Source: Antedon mediterranea
Taxonomy: Eukaryota > Echinodermata > Crinoidea > Comatulida > Antedonidae
NCBI RefSeq assembly: GCF_964355755.1
Contig: NC_092672.1
Coordinates: 14,876,501 to 14,940,500, forward strand
DNA: 64,000 nt
Direction of reading: 5' to 3'
Shown here: piece by piece, positions 52,533 to 63,130 of the stretch
Layout: each line of letters opens with the position of its first letter
Position numbering within the stretch: the stretch's first letter is position 1
Translations under genes and position numbers: made by a program
The notes under the pieces: generated by a model
Told to the model about the DNA's origin: nothing
What the model saw: only the letters and a program-made list of their open reading frames with translations
Databases searched by the model: none

Positions 52533-55500
52533 GTGAGTGCTAACTAATTTACCATATTTATTCGAATAAACACTTTCATCAAATAAACGCCCTGCCACAT
52601 GCATAGTATACACAATATTGTATTTTATATAACACCTAAATAAATTGCTGTCATTTGATTGGACGATTGAGGGTCACATGGCGTGCAATAGTACTTTTTG
52701 AAACATTTTTGTGTACGAAAAAAAAAAAAAGTTTCGTGGATGAGAATAATTACCTAAATTTTAGATATACAGTACTGTAATATGGCTCTGTACTGTGAAA
52801 TACAACAACGGCACCTGTCGCCTGGTGGCCTCAATTTCCTTTCTCTTTTAAACATTTTTATTTTGTGTACGAAAAAAAAAAACGTTTCGCAGATGAAAAA
52901 AAATCTAGTACTATATACAAATTAAATGTTAGATATACTGCAGCTGTAATGGCTCTGTGCTGTGAAATACAACAGCGCCACCTGTCGTCTGGTATCTTGT
53001 ACCGCGGGCAGCTTTAGATTGTTTTTAGGATTTTGGTTAATTAATGGGGACATCCCTACAAGACGTGGAATTGTTGGAAAAACCATAATTAGCCTAGATA
53101 AGTTCCAATTGTCTGTCGAAGTTTTGCCTTTCAGCCAAGCTAGTACTAGGCTATTACTAGGTTGGTCGTTTGTTGACATAATTAACACAAAAGTAGTGTA
53201 GTACTAGTAGTGTTTATAAAATCCATATAAATATAACATTTAATATAAAATTATTAAAAACGAAATGTTTTTAATCAATGTGAATGAAATGTAGGCCTTG
53301 GCTAGGGCTACCTTATTTGATTTAAATGACAGGAATTTATTTAGATGTTATATAAAATAAATAATGAATGTTTTGTATTCGTGTAATGGTACAAATAATG
53401 GCACTTAGTGAATGATGAAAGGTTATATTATATAACCTTTCATCATTCACCATTTCTATTTATCATCCTTCATCATTTCTATTTTAGAATCCATTGATTG
53501 ACATGATCTACAATCTAATTATGTTATATTTGTTCACATCTACTAGGGAGTAATTATTATAACATTTTTATTTTTATTTTATTTTTTTATTTTTATTTTA
53601 TTCAATCGAAACCAACAGCGATAATTACCGCCACTAACAGGTTTGATACAAACAAAGCCAGGAGAGTTTAAAGCACCTTGATTGGTCCTGACATTGATCA
53701 AGGGCTTCTCTCGTCCAGTGCCCACCTTGACCAGAGGTCTGAGGCAGATACTAGATGCAGGGGCTGCCATAAGAGTCAGCAGTGCTGATTTCAAATGCCT
53801 AACGGGACCCCAGCTCCGTATACAGCACCCGCTATTCCCAGATGGTCTCCCATCCAAGCTCTAACCAGGCCCAACGTTGCTTAACTTCGGTGATCTGACG
53901 AGAACCGGTGTTTCAACGTGGTAAAGCCGTATTAAATTAAACATTACACATTACATTAAACATTACCATATTACACTAAAAAAAATTTTTTTAGGTCAAA
54001 GTTTTAGTTAAATGAATAATTATAATTGATATCCTAGAGATACGGTACTGTATCTTACCTTCTGGCTGCTAAAGGTACGGTAAATGGCATTACATCATAT
54101 CATGGCTATCCAATAGGAATGATGATTTGTTTGTGATCATTTGGTATAACAAAGCTCACAGAATCAAAAGCATGCAACACAAAGATAGCACGACTAGACA
54201 ATGAATAATGATTTGAAAATCTTTGCAACAAGCTAATCTTGACCTACTATACTAGCAAAAATAACATACTAATTGCTGTAATAATGCATATAATAAAACG
54301 TCAGCAGCTGGCTGCTGTTGTTAGGGCTAGGCCCTGACTGGGGTTAACTTAACCTAGGGCAGGCCTTATATACAACTTTAATAAGGATGGGAGACGACAT
54401 CTTCGATATGAAACGCAACCATCTCCTCAGTCATACATTGATCTAAACTAGTTTTGTAAGAACATTTTAATGCAAAAAATATCGCTATTTCTGTTGGGTT
54501 GAGGACATGACAGAATCTGCAATATAATAATACAACATACAGCATCATAAAACTCCCTATTATTTGTAATCGCACTGTTTATTTATGTTTTACTGTATGA
54601 TGGAATTACATTTGTTTATAACACAGGTCATCTGGCGAAAATACAAATAAATATGGGCTTTGGATCTTTTACTTTTCAATCAGGTATTCAACCTTTTATA
54701 GTAAATTACTACTATTAGTATTGATGTTTTTGATATTATGTAAATCACTAAAACTTGGTTCTAACTAGGATGCAACACAAGGACATAAGCGCAACATAGG
54801 TAACCAATCATAATGGATTGTTATAGAGTTTTGCGGTGCTGAAGTCATGACGGTAGGTGGCGCTGCATGGTTGCTAGCCAACCAAGAAATGCGTTCAACC
54901 TGACTCTTGTCACCAATAGTTTGGAATAGGCTTATTGAAGTAGTCATTTTAAAACTTAATAATTTTTTAAAAAAACAAACTAAAATTTCAAAAGATCACT
55001 AAATATTTGTTTTTAATGATCTATTGATTCTTCAACTATAGTTTAAGTTAACAAAAATCAAGCCAAGATACATAATTTGATAGAAATACAGATCTATACA
55101 GTTTATCAACATAGTAGCGTTGAACGCATTTTTTGGTTGGCTAGCAACCATGCAGTGCCCTCTATCGTTGTGACGTCGCACCGCAGAACTCTATTGTTAA
55201 CTGTTGCTTGTCGTTGCTCACTCACTCACGGTGTGCTGATCTGATAGACGCTGCACTGCTGGCTGCCGTGGGTCCGTAGAGGGCCTATCTGAATCTCCTC
55301 AGTTTCCAGTTAAGCTTGAGGAGGACTAAGATAATTACCTTTTACTATTTTACTTTTGTTGGGTCTACGTCCATTTTGTTACTAGTAGGAACCATGCTTT
55401 AATAACGGTACTCACAATTTAAATTATTGAACATAAAGTTGACAGATTAACATACAACAATCTTAATTCTTCCAGGTTGTGATTCTACAAAAGAAAGTAC

Positions 55501-58500
55501 AGACTCGGCTCTTGGTAGTACAAACTACTCGGACAACAATGATGTAAGACTGTCATTATTATCAAGTTATTGCTGTAGTTTAGAAATCTGCGACAATAAA
55601 ACTCAGACTGCTATCTGAAATATATTTTTAATAAGAATGACACTCCGAGAGTGCATACCTCCGCCTACTGTAAAATTGTAAGATTTCACAGAGGAAAAAA
55701 TATACATATTAAATTTGTGTCTTACGCCCGTATTCTTAAACCGGACTTTAGTCGTAGTTCGAAGTTCGACTTGAAAAAGTCGTAGTTCGAGCTATTACTT
55801 CAAATTCGATTCAAAAGCGAAGTAGTCAAAGTTTGCAGTTCGACTTAATGAAGTCGAGCTTTTAGTCGAGTTGCACACGTCTGGGTAACAAAAGCTATAC
55901 ATTTGGCCAATGACAAGAGAGTATTTGAGGAGCAGAGGAAATTTTGCGCATTGATATCACTTTCCATTTCTTACAACACTTTTTACGCATCAGGACTATA
56001 TACATGAAAAATAATTTTAATCGTTAATTATTAGAACAATATCAGTATTAATTTAACAGTGAAGTATATTTGATTAACAACAAATAAAATCTTCAAAATA
56101 TATTTAGGAACCATGGCGGTACGGTAACTTTTATATTTTCTAGGCCCCCAACAAAGTATAATCGCGACGAACCAAGCACTTCATAGCGTGACAAGAAAGC
56201 GCTAGGCCCCCTAAACATTCCATCGCGTGGTGAATTGCTGCATCTCCCATTGTCGCTATGGCGTGACGTAGCTGAAGTCGGACTTGCGTGAAGAAAATAA
56301 TGTAATTTGTATACAGTTGTAAATAAAGATGATTTTCATTATTATAACTTATACCAATGTATATTTAATTAAGCTAATATAAATATAGATATTTCATTCT
56401 TCAATATCTGGCCAATATAACAACTCAATGACTGTTACGTTTTTGATAAACATCGTTTAAAAACCATTTAGTCGACCATTTAGCCTGCCCCCTCCAGGAC
56501 TAAAAAATCGATCAAAATCCGTCTCGATTTGGTCGAGGTTGGCCTGATTTAGTCGGTGATTTAGTTGAAGTTCGGTTTATGAATTAAAATGACGTCATTT
56601 TTTTAGTTTTAGCTCGAACTACGACTAAAGTCCGTTTTAAGAATTCGGGCGTTAATGCTGTGTGTGATTAGGCTAATTTCACTACAACCACGTATATGCA
56701 AATTTGGTGTAATGGTTATGTATACAATAGTTTCAGTTGACTTACAATAGAACAGCAACGTCAAAAACAAACGGGTGAATTTGAAAAGAAATAGGTATCG
56801 AAAAACCTGTTAATCAAATTATGTTTTAAAATTACAAATCACACATTATAACTCTTGCCTCTTGTACAAAAATGGACATGTAGAAACAGAAATACAGCCT
56901 GCTCGCCGAATTTTGAAAATTGTCTCCTATCTTTTAACATGTCTTTTAGCATGTCTGAAAATAATACTAAAAAGTGGTCCAGAATTGGGACCCTGGTCCG
57001 GATTGCCTCCAACATTTAATGGAGTGGTCCTCGACCACATAACTGTGTATTTTCATTTTGTATTGGTAAAGATCTTGCAATAACTTTTTGAGTAATCCTG
57101 CTAACAAATAGACAAACAAACAGACACATGCAATCGATTTCATACCTCCTTTGATTGATTGATTGAATTTATTTGATGCTCAACATTAAAATAACGAACA
57201 GACAAAAGACAAAATAACGAGCATCAGGAACACCCATTAGGCCGGAAAAACCAGCCCATTTCCAATGGGGTCCAAATTGCACATAACAAACAAGAGAAAA
57301 TACAACATTTATAAAACTATAAATATATAAATATACATAAAAATAAAGCCCAGTAAAACAGAAAAATTAAAAAAGAAAGCAAACAAGTAATGAGAAAAAT
57401 TGCACGTTATCAAGACCATTATAGTTATCAAAATCGAGGTAAATTGGCGGAGGTAAATAAAAAATATACTCCATTAATGAAAATTAAAGTTCTTTTATCA
57501 TAAGTTAAGGATAGTGAGAGAATGATATACATTTTATAAGCATAAATAAGCTTTTTTTTTTCCCAAATTTCTTTCAGAGGGACTACGGGGTAGTACTACT
57601 TAGTCAGGTCGCTTATCACTTTTTTTGTGTATTTTGTGACAAAAGCACCAAACTTGGCAGAAACCTTCTTTAGGACCTAACTAACAATTCTAGAAGGGGT
57701 GCCCAAAAATTCGAACAATTTAATGATGTCATTTTGACCATGCCAATTTTTAATATCTTATTAGCTATGTAAAAATATTTTAAAAATATAAATTACATAA
57801 ATATGTCAAGTTTGGTTTTAAATCATAGCTTCTGTACAATATCACTAACATGAGAAAAATATAATTTACAATATAATGACGTTATCAAAGCCACACCCAT
57901 TATATATTACATAACTTTGTGGGAAAATTTAAGAAATTAAATTAATATGGCATGTTTGGTATTAAATTAAAGCCACGGAACTATATGAAATATAATTTGA
58001 ACAATATAATGATGCCATTACTTAAGCCACACCCATTATATAAATATATTATTACATAACTTTGTGAAAAATGAAACGGCAATATGCGTTCAGTAACTGA
58101 GCTAATGATTACGTAATCATTGTTGAACATATGCTCACTTGGGTTGATTTGCATAAATGCCATGTGACGTATAATAGAAATCTCACTAGCTAGTGTGGCT
58201 AGTTGAACTAAAGTGAAATGTTTCGGCCCACAAAGTTTGGTCCGGGTCGAATCATCTCCCAAATTGTCCCAGATTTCAGTCTTGAATTTATTGACAGAGG
58301 GGAATTTTATACCTTATTCCGATAGAGAATTAATCGTAATGTAAAATACGTTATTACATAATGAAATTCATCTCATTTTTAAAAAATAAAATGTTTTCTT
58401 TTTTAGAATACTTCTGATGAAAACTATTCATTAGAAAATAGTAGTTCTGGTAAAGATTCTGATGGTAGTGGCCCAGCACATCAGACGCCAAAAAGAAAGA

Positions 58501-60590
58501 GATACTGGAAAAAGAAAAGTCAAAACGATAAAAGTAATCTCATACACCCACATGAAACAACACTGCATGTCGGAAGTGACTCATTAGAAGATGTCCAGTA
58601 TTATACTAATGAGTCTGAAGACAAATATGTTTATAGCAGGCATTTCAATAAGGGAGAAGCTTTTAAAGATAGCGATACACTGTCTAGAAAAATACCATCG
58701 ATTCGTGTAGAAACAAGGCAATTTGTTGAAACTGTTCAATCCTTCATTTTGGAAGGTCCACACTCATCTTTTTCTTCAGATGAGGAAGAAATGGAGCTTA
58801 TTAATGATGATGTCATTGAGTGCAGTACTTTCAGACTCGGTAGTCTAAATTTTCCATTAGCATCTGAAATCTGTGGAAGCCATTCTGGTACAGGAGTCTC
58901 CAAACAAAGTATAATGAACACAACATACACAGTTGATGGCTCAGATATGAAATGTAACTCTGTTTTTAATCAACCAAAGTTTATGCAAAGTAAAACATCC
59001 AGTTATACTGGTATGGAATGTGGATCAATTTCCAAAGTATCAAATCAATTTCCTAATGTTCCTCAGAGACCCGTAAATAAATCTATTTTAAGTAAACCTG
59101 ACTTTTGCCATGAAAACAAATTAAAAAATATGTTTCCAAAGCCTGATTTTAAATTAGATGTAGCCTTTAAAAATAGTGAAATTGTTCAAAAACAACAAAC
59201 TAAACCATTTCAATATTTTGGGAAGCATGATTCTACAAAGTGTGGGAAATCATCCATAAATGTTTCCAAACCTGAAAGATTAAAAGATATGCCGAATTCC
59301 CTTTTAACGCCAAAAAGTAAAATTCACCTAAATTTACAGCTAACAGCTCCAGCAACCCCAGGTTGCACTACTGAAGAGATTATACAGTTTATGAACTCAC
59401 CACTTGAAGTTCTTATGGAACAGAATAATGCAAGAGCTGCTCTTGAAAAGTCTTCTAGAAAGCACTTCTCTTTTTCCCCAGAACCTGCAACAGCTGAATC
59501 TCTGGATACTGAATCAGTAGATGTAGAAACAGCTTTTGCCACTCTTGTTTCTTCAATCGAAGACCAGGAAGTTGGTATTAAAACACCAAATCGACTTCCT
59601 CGTAATCAATGTGCTAAACGGTCTCCAAGATTACTTATCTCACCTTGTAACAATTTAATTGTGAAGTCACCAAGAAATTGTAAGAGAAAGATTGATAACA
59701 GTAAAGATTTTAAAGCAACATGTAAGAATATGATTGAAAGGAAGTTTAAGGATTCAGATGATCGAATAAATTCAATTGTTATATCAGATGATGACAGTTC
59801 AGATGCTAAAGCTTTTAGCATTAGTGCACAGAAAAATACAATTTTAACCACACATAAGCCTAAACATGTTCACCACCAGGCCACTCAAAAGATAATTGTA
59901 GAAACAAAAGAACATAATGATGGCAGTACTAGTGTCAAAAGCAATCAGCTAAATAATAATTCAAATGAGAAGGATGTTTGGTGGGTGAAGAAACCTTCTT
60001 TGCCAATGGAAGAAACCAGGGTGATTAAAACGGCTGCCAGAAGTACTACCAGTAATAACATTAAGACAGAAGATATTTATGCAAACAACACATATTCATG
60101 GTTCGTAAACAAGCACCCAGATGAATCCAGCATTGATGTCAGTAATGTAAGTATGCTGTCTGTCATTCATAAAATCAGTCCTGAACGATGTCAAAGTTTA
60201 TCAGTTGACCCAGTTTCTTATAAGAATGATGTACTTCAATCACCAAAATCAATTCGTATCCCATCAAGAACATCTCCAAGAAAACAGACTCCTTCCAATT
60301 CCACTCTCAAGACATCAACTTTACCAAGTGTTCGGACATCAACCCCAAGGAAATCAAAACCAAAGTCGTTTCATATCGCAAAGAAAATACCCAACAGCAA
60401 ATCTAATTTAAATTCAATTACATCTATTTCCGAAACTAGCAAAGAGAAGAAGAGCTCCCAGGGGAATTCAAAATCCATAAAACAGGGAAATTCTTCAAAC
60501 ATTTCTTCTAAGAATTTATCAGCTTCATTTTCTTGCTTAGGTCCTGGTCTATGCGAGAAAGCATTCTGTTTTAATTGTACATTTAGCTAA
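52463..60590 (+). CDS. Unidentified Ser-rich, probably nuclear protein (5' incomplete, at least 773 aa)
   Basis: Exons 52463-52532, 55476-55543 and 58407-60590 join in one frame with GT..AG introns; the first seen exon starts in phase 0 after an acceptor, so upstream exons and the start codon are not identified. The protein is low-complexity, rich in Ser, Asn and Lys. It has an acidic start (PFPDDDEIDLN), a basic cluster TPKRKRYWKKK (about residues 73-83, a likely nuclear signal), an acidic patch SSDEEEMELINDD, and SPR/TPRK motifs (KRSPRL, VKSPRN, RTSPRKQTPS, TSTPRKSKPK) that fit proline-directed kinase sites. The last 20 residues have Cys spaced C-x5-C-x4-C-x2-C. No domain is recognised. A chromatin, cell-cycle or centrosome role is conceivable but is guesswork. 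Confidence 0.8.
52697..53010. repeat. Tandem duplication of about 160 bp in an intron of gene 2
   Basis: GTGTACGAAAAAAAA...GTTTCG, then ATGGCTCTG(T/-)CTGTGAAATACAAC and CACCTGTCG occur in order at 52710-52825 and again at 52866-52990. Confidence 0.8.
53408..53450. repeat. Perfect 20-bp hairpin
   Basis: Arms 53408-53427 and 53431-53450 (GTGAATGATGAAAGGTTATA and its exact complement) are separated by TTA. It lies in an intron; it may be the whole of a very small palindromic element. Confidence 0.9.
53577..53931 (-). mobile_element. 5S-rRNA-derived SINE (SINE3-type)
   Basis: The minus strand from 53931 follows 5S rRNA for about 116 bases: ACCACGTTGAAACACCGG, TCACCGAAGTTAAGCAACG, GGTTAGAGCTTGGATGGGAG and GGGTGCTGTATACG. 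Internal RNA polymerase III promoter boxes are therefore still visible. A non-5S body of about 215 bp (GGCATTTGAAATCAGC...GGCGGTAATTATCGC) and an A-rich tail (AATAAAATAAAAATAAAA) follow, which fits a SINE rather than a 5S gene. It is antisense in gene 2. Confidence 0.85.
54040..54135. mobile_element. Partial copy of the 51.3-kb MITE end
   Basis: GGTACTGTATCTTACCTTC, GCTAAAGGTACGGTAAA and CCAATAGGAATGATG follow the order of the left end at 51338-51420. Confidence 0.6.
54790..55210. mobile_element. MITE with about 90-bp inverted ends
   Basis: TATAGAGTTTTGCGGTGC...GGTTGCTAGCCAACCAAG...GCGTTCAAC (54818-54900) is reversed at 55115-55195 (GTTGAACGC...GGTTGGCTAGCAACC...GCAGAACTCTAT). About 400 bp, non-coding, in an intron of gene 2. 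Confidence 0.75.
55476..55543 (+). CDS. Unidentified gene 2, second visible coding exon
   Basis: 68 bp, acceptor AATTCTTCCAG, donor GAT|GTAAGA. Reads CDSTKESTDSALGSTNYSDN, continuing the Ser/Asp-rich character of its neighbours. Confidence 0.78.
55725..56651. mobile_element. PIF/Harbinger-like MITE with TTA target duplication
   Basis: Inverted ends CGCCCGTATTCTTAAACCGG and, reversed, CCGTTTTAAGAATTCGGGCG extend about 40 bp (GGACTTTAGTCGTAGTTCGA). TTA flanks both sides (55722-55724 and 56652-56654). The sister Helentron-like copy at 8931-8933 has the same sequence with a single TTA (TAA on the + strand), the pre-insertion state. 927 bp without a transposase. Confidence 0.88.
57157..57440 (-). 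mobile_element. 5'-truncated LINE 3' end
   Basis: The minus strand reads ACCCCATTGGAAATGGGCTG, TTTTCCGGCCTAATGGGTG, GATGCTCGTTATTTTG and ends AATAAATTCAATCAATCAA. This is a CR1-like LINE tail with an (AATC)n end, inserted in the self-complementary 5' end of the Helentron-like copy. Confidence 0.75.
57456..58406. other. Rest of the last intron of gene 2
   Basis: AT-rich. Two near-repeats of ATAATGACGTTATCAAAGCC / ATAATGATGCCATTACTTAA with CCACACCCATTATATA occur at 57880-57910 and 58005-58045. Otherwise nothing is recognised. Confidence 0.4.
58407..60590 (+). CDS. Unidentified gene 2, large terminal coding exon (727 aa)
   Basis: Acceptor TTTCTTTTTTAG at 58406, open for 727 codons to TAA at 60588-60590. 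It contains the basic cluster TPKRKRYWKKK, several S/T-P-R/K motifs and the Cys-rich end CLGPGLCEKAFCFNC. Its even, unbroken frame and clean splice acceptor support it as a real host exon. Confidence 0.88.
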   Translation, partial: NTSDENYSLENSSSGKDSDGSGPAHQTPKRKRYWKKKSQNDKSNLIHPHETTLHVGSDSLEDVQYYTNESEDKYVYSRHFNKGEAFKDSDTLSRKIPSIRVETRQFVETVQSFILEGPHSSFSSDEEEMELINDDVIECSTFRLGSLNFPLASEICGSHSGTGVSKQSIMNTTYTVDGSDMKCNSVFNQPKFMQSKTSSYTGMECGSISKVSNQFPNVPQRPVNKSILSKPDFCHENKLKNMFPKPDFKLDVAFKNSEIVQKQQTKPFQYFGKHDSTKCGKSSINVSKPERLKDMPNSLLTPKSKIHLNLQLTAPATPGCTTEEIIQFMNSPLEVLMEQNNARAALEKSSRKHFSFSPEPATAESLDTESVDVETAFATLVSSIEDQEVGIKTPNRLPRNQCAKRSPRLLISPCNNLIVKSPRNCKRKIDNSKDFKATCKNMIERKFKDSDDRINSIVISDDDSSDAKAFSISAQKNTILTTHKPKHVHHQATQKIIVETKEHNDGSTSVKSNQLNNNSNEKDVWWVKKPSLPMEETRVIKTAARSTTSNNIKTEDIYANNTYSWFVNKHPDESSIDVSNVSMLSVIHKISPERCQSLSVDPVSYKNDVLQSPKSIRIPSRTSPRKQTPSNSTLKTSTLPSVRTSTPRKSKPKSFHIAKKIPNSKSNLNSITSISETSKEKKSSQGNSKSIKQGNSSNISSKNLSASFSCLGPGLCEKAFCFNCTFS

Positions 60591-60700
60591 AATGATATTG
60601 TGTGTTTGAGTAGTAATTCTACTTTTGGTAGCAAGGCATATTTATAATTTGGTTTGATCTACAAAGTTGATTGTGAAACAGCATTGTAGATCAAATTTAA

Positions 60701-61142
60701 TGACAAAAAGAATCAACATTTCAGGACCACCATGGATCCATTTTCAATTAAAAATTATTTTAATTTTGATGATCCTGAAACATTGATACTTTTTTTTTAA
60801 ATTGAAATATTATGTTCCATAGAATAAGTAATTAGTCCTGCTACCAAAGACAGTGTTCTCCAATCTCAAGGTATTTCAAGAAATTTAACTGTAAATATGT
60901 GTTTTTTAATACATACATATTATGACAAAAAGAATCAACATTTCAGGACCACCATGGATCCATTTTCAATTAAAAATTATTTTGATTTTGATGATCCTGA
61001 AACATTGATACTTTTTTTAAAAATTGAAATATTATGTTCCATAGAATAAGTAATTAGTCCTGCTACCAAAGACAGTGTTCTCCAATCTCAAGGTATTTCA
61101 AGAAATTTAACTGTAAATATGTGTTTTTTAATACATACATAT
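60701..61142. repeat. 222-bp tandem duplication in the 3' UTR of gene 2
   Basis: TGACAAAAAGAATCAACATT starts copies at 60701 and 60923; they are almost identical across 222 bp. Each copy contains an imperfect inverted repeat (ATCAACATTTCAGGA against TCCTGAAACATTGAT) able to form a hairpin in the mRNA. Confidence 0.93.
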
Positions 61143-61198
61143 TTTTTTAACATTTCCTAATTCTAAGATAGTTTTAAAAAGTTTTTGTACATAATTTC

Positions 61199-61204
61199 AA
61201 TAAA
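61199..61204 (+). terminator. Polyadenylation signal AATAAA for gene 2
   Basis: The only canonical AATAAA soon after the stop codon at 60590, followed by AT-rich and T-rich sequence. Confidence 0.6.
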
Positions 61205-62580
61205 ATATTTAAATATATTTAGTCTTGCATCTTTTAAATATTGTCCCTCTGAAAAAAAAAAATTTACTTGGAAGTTTACAGATTACTTAAAAACAAGAAC
61301 ATACCATCCACGTGTACTAGCCAAAACAAGTAAACAAATCATTTAAACATAATTTAATTAAAACATGTTAAATACTGATGATATACTATTCATTGCCCAT
61401 AGTAAAAAATATATCACAAACTGCATTAAAAAAAATTATATAATCATTCAGAAAACATAACATTTTAAAAGTTTGAAAAGTTGCGCTTATTAAAAAAAAA
61501 ATTCTACATAAAAACTACACTGAGCAAAAATTTTGATATCTGACTATTTTAACCCAAAAGAGTTTCCAACCTGGGATCAGCATGCAAGCATAAATTAGGT
61601 TTTATATGCATTATCATTCGTATAACCTAATTGGTTCTGTCAGAATCTTTCTTTATTTATTCTTTCCTTAGCACTATTTTGTCCGTCAATTATCTTGAGA
61701 TCAATTTCATCTAGCTACGTAAATTTTTCAGAGTATATTCCTTATGGCCAGGAATCGATGTGGTTATCTTTTCATGGTGAGCAATCAAAATGTATGCAGT
61801 GTACACGCGATTTATCAAATTCATGTTTGTATTATAATAAATTTGGTACTCATAGATTTCAAGTCATATGTTATTAATATTATATAACAATACAAATATG
61901 TACCTAGCGCATGGAATGCATACGCGCGCTTACAATTTTTTAAATCATAACATTTTTTTTTTAACTGAAATTAGAGTACATGAGTGCGCAGAATTTTGCA
62001 TGTTATACGAGCATGTTAAAAGTGACAGGCTACGCATTAATAATTTTATATTTGGTAAATTTTAATAGTCTTGTAACCATAGAAACTGGGAGAAACCATG
62101 AAATTTCACTTAAAATGAGCAAAAACAACAGTTTTGATAAATTAGATGTTATTTATTGTAGAAAAAAGCAATGGATTTGATACTGCATGGAATTTTTATC
62201 TGTTATTAACCATATTAGGCAGTAAACATAAAATGAGGCGGATAACTAATAATAAAAAGAAACAGGGCTTATCCGCTTGAGGTGGATAACCAATAAGTAA
62301 AAGAAACACTACAATTACAAGGGCTTATCCGCTTGAGGCGGGTAACAAATAAAAAAATTAAATAAAGATTCTGACAAAATCAATAAGGTTATATGCATGA
62401 TAATGTATATAACCTAATAACATTTACACGGTGCTATACTATCTTTGCTTTCAATATAATAATGGCTCTGAATCCTTTATTATCATGGATATGACCTTAT
62501 TGATTTTGTCAGAATCTTTATTTATTGGTTATTCACCTCAAGCGGATAAGCCCTTGTAATTATAGTGTTTCGTTTTGTAT
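61205..62580. repeat. Inverted-repeat element with GCGGATAA motifs and unassigned DNA
   Basis: TTCTGACAAAATCAATAAGG (62369-62388) and the reversed CCTTATTGATTTTGTCAGAA (62494-62513) are the inner part of an inverted pair. GCTTATCCGCTTGAGG units lie at 62270, 62325 and, reversed, 62540. A TTCTGTCAGAATCTTTCTTT copy lies at 61635-61654. 61205-61560 has no recognised content. Confidence 0.6.
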
Positions 62581-62729
62581 ATATTAATCCAAAGGCAAAA
62601 TACCGAAAAAATGACAATGCTGTGGGTATCAGTGGCTAGATCTCAATGGAGATACAAAAAAAGGCAAAATCAAAACGATAAAGGAAGGTTGTATGCGTAA
62701 TATAAACATCACAGGCACAGAATAAATTA

Positions 62730-63130
62730 AACCGCCCGGTGATATACTGAAATTTAATTAATTAATTTGAAACGATAAAGTTAAGGAAATCTGTGAGAAT
62801 GAGGACAATTACCCCAACCGAGATTCGAACCCGGAACATTCTGCTTGATAGGCAGATGTCCTAACCATTAGACAACTGGGGCTTTCATGTTATTGTTCAA
62901 ACCTGATTGGATAGCGACTCTTTAACATTCTCGGCGTGGTACGGCGGAACAGCACTAGTCCCTCAATTGTACGCACGTGCACCAGAGATCAAATTGATAC
63001 GCCCTCATCTTTCAGTATTTTATTCACGAGGCAGGATCTCAGAAGACATACTTTTATATATACTGTATAAACATCACAGGCACAAAATAAATTCTAAACC
63101 GCCCGGTGATACACTGAAATTTGATTGAAT
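62730..63130 (-). mobile_element. tRNA-like SINE, minus-strand copy
   Basis: Has the same block order as 29950-30490: tail, unique block (CCTGCCTCGTGAATAAAA, GGGCGTATCAATTTGATCTC, AGAGTCGCTATCCAATC), tRNA-like head, tail (ACCGGGCGGTTT). The whole is flanked by the two Penelope 3' blocks. Confidence 0.7.
62811..62883 (-). tRNA. tRNA-like SINE head (not a confident tRNA gene)
   Basis: The minus strand shows TCTAATGGTTAGGACATC, the arm CTGC-CTATCAA-GCAG and GGGTTCGAATCTCGG. The anticodon position reads ATC, as in the 30.3-kb copy. It is treated as tRNA-derived. Confidence 0.4.

Larger units (their letters stand above)
55636..57455 (-). mobile_element. Helentron-like element carrying two nested insertions
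   Basis: Read on the minus strand, the 5' end CCTCCGCCAA is near 57450, the body matches 8418-9022, and the 3' end GGCGGAGGTATGCACTCTCG is at about 55640-55660. A LINE 3' end (57157-57440) and a Harbinger-like MITE (55725-56651) interrupt it. Without them it would be about 600 bp. Confidence 0.7.
60591..61204 (+). other. 3' UTR of gene 2
   Basis: Runs from the stop to a canonical AATAAA at 61199-61204. It holds the 222-bp tandem duplication (60701-61142). Confidence 0.6.

Noticed and set aside
53579-53864. Open frames on both strands with a plausible-looking protein
   Set aside because: They run through a 5S-derived SINE and are not host coding.
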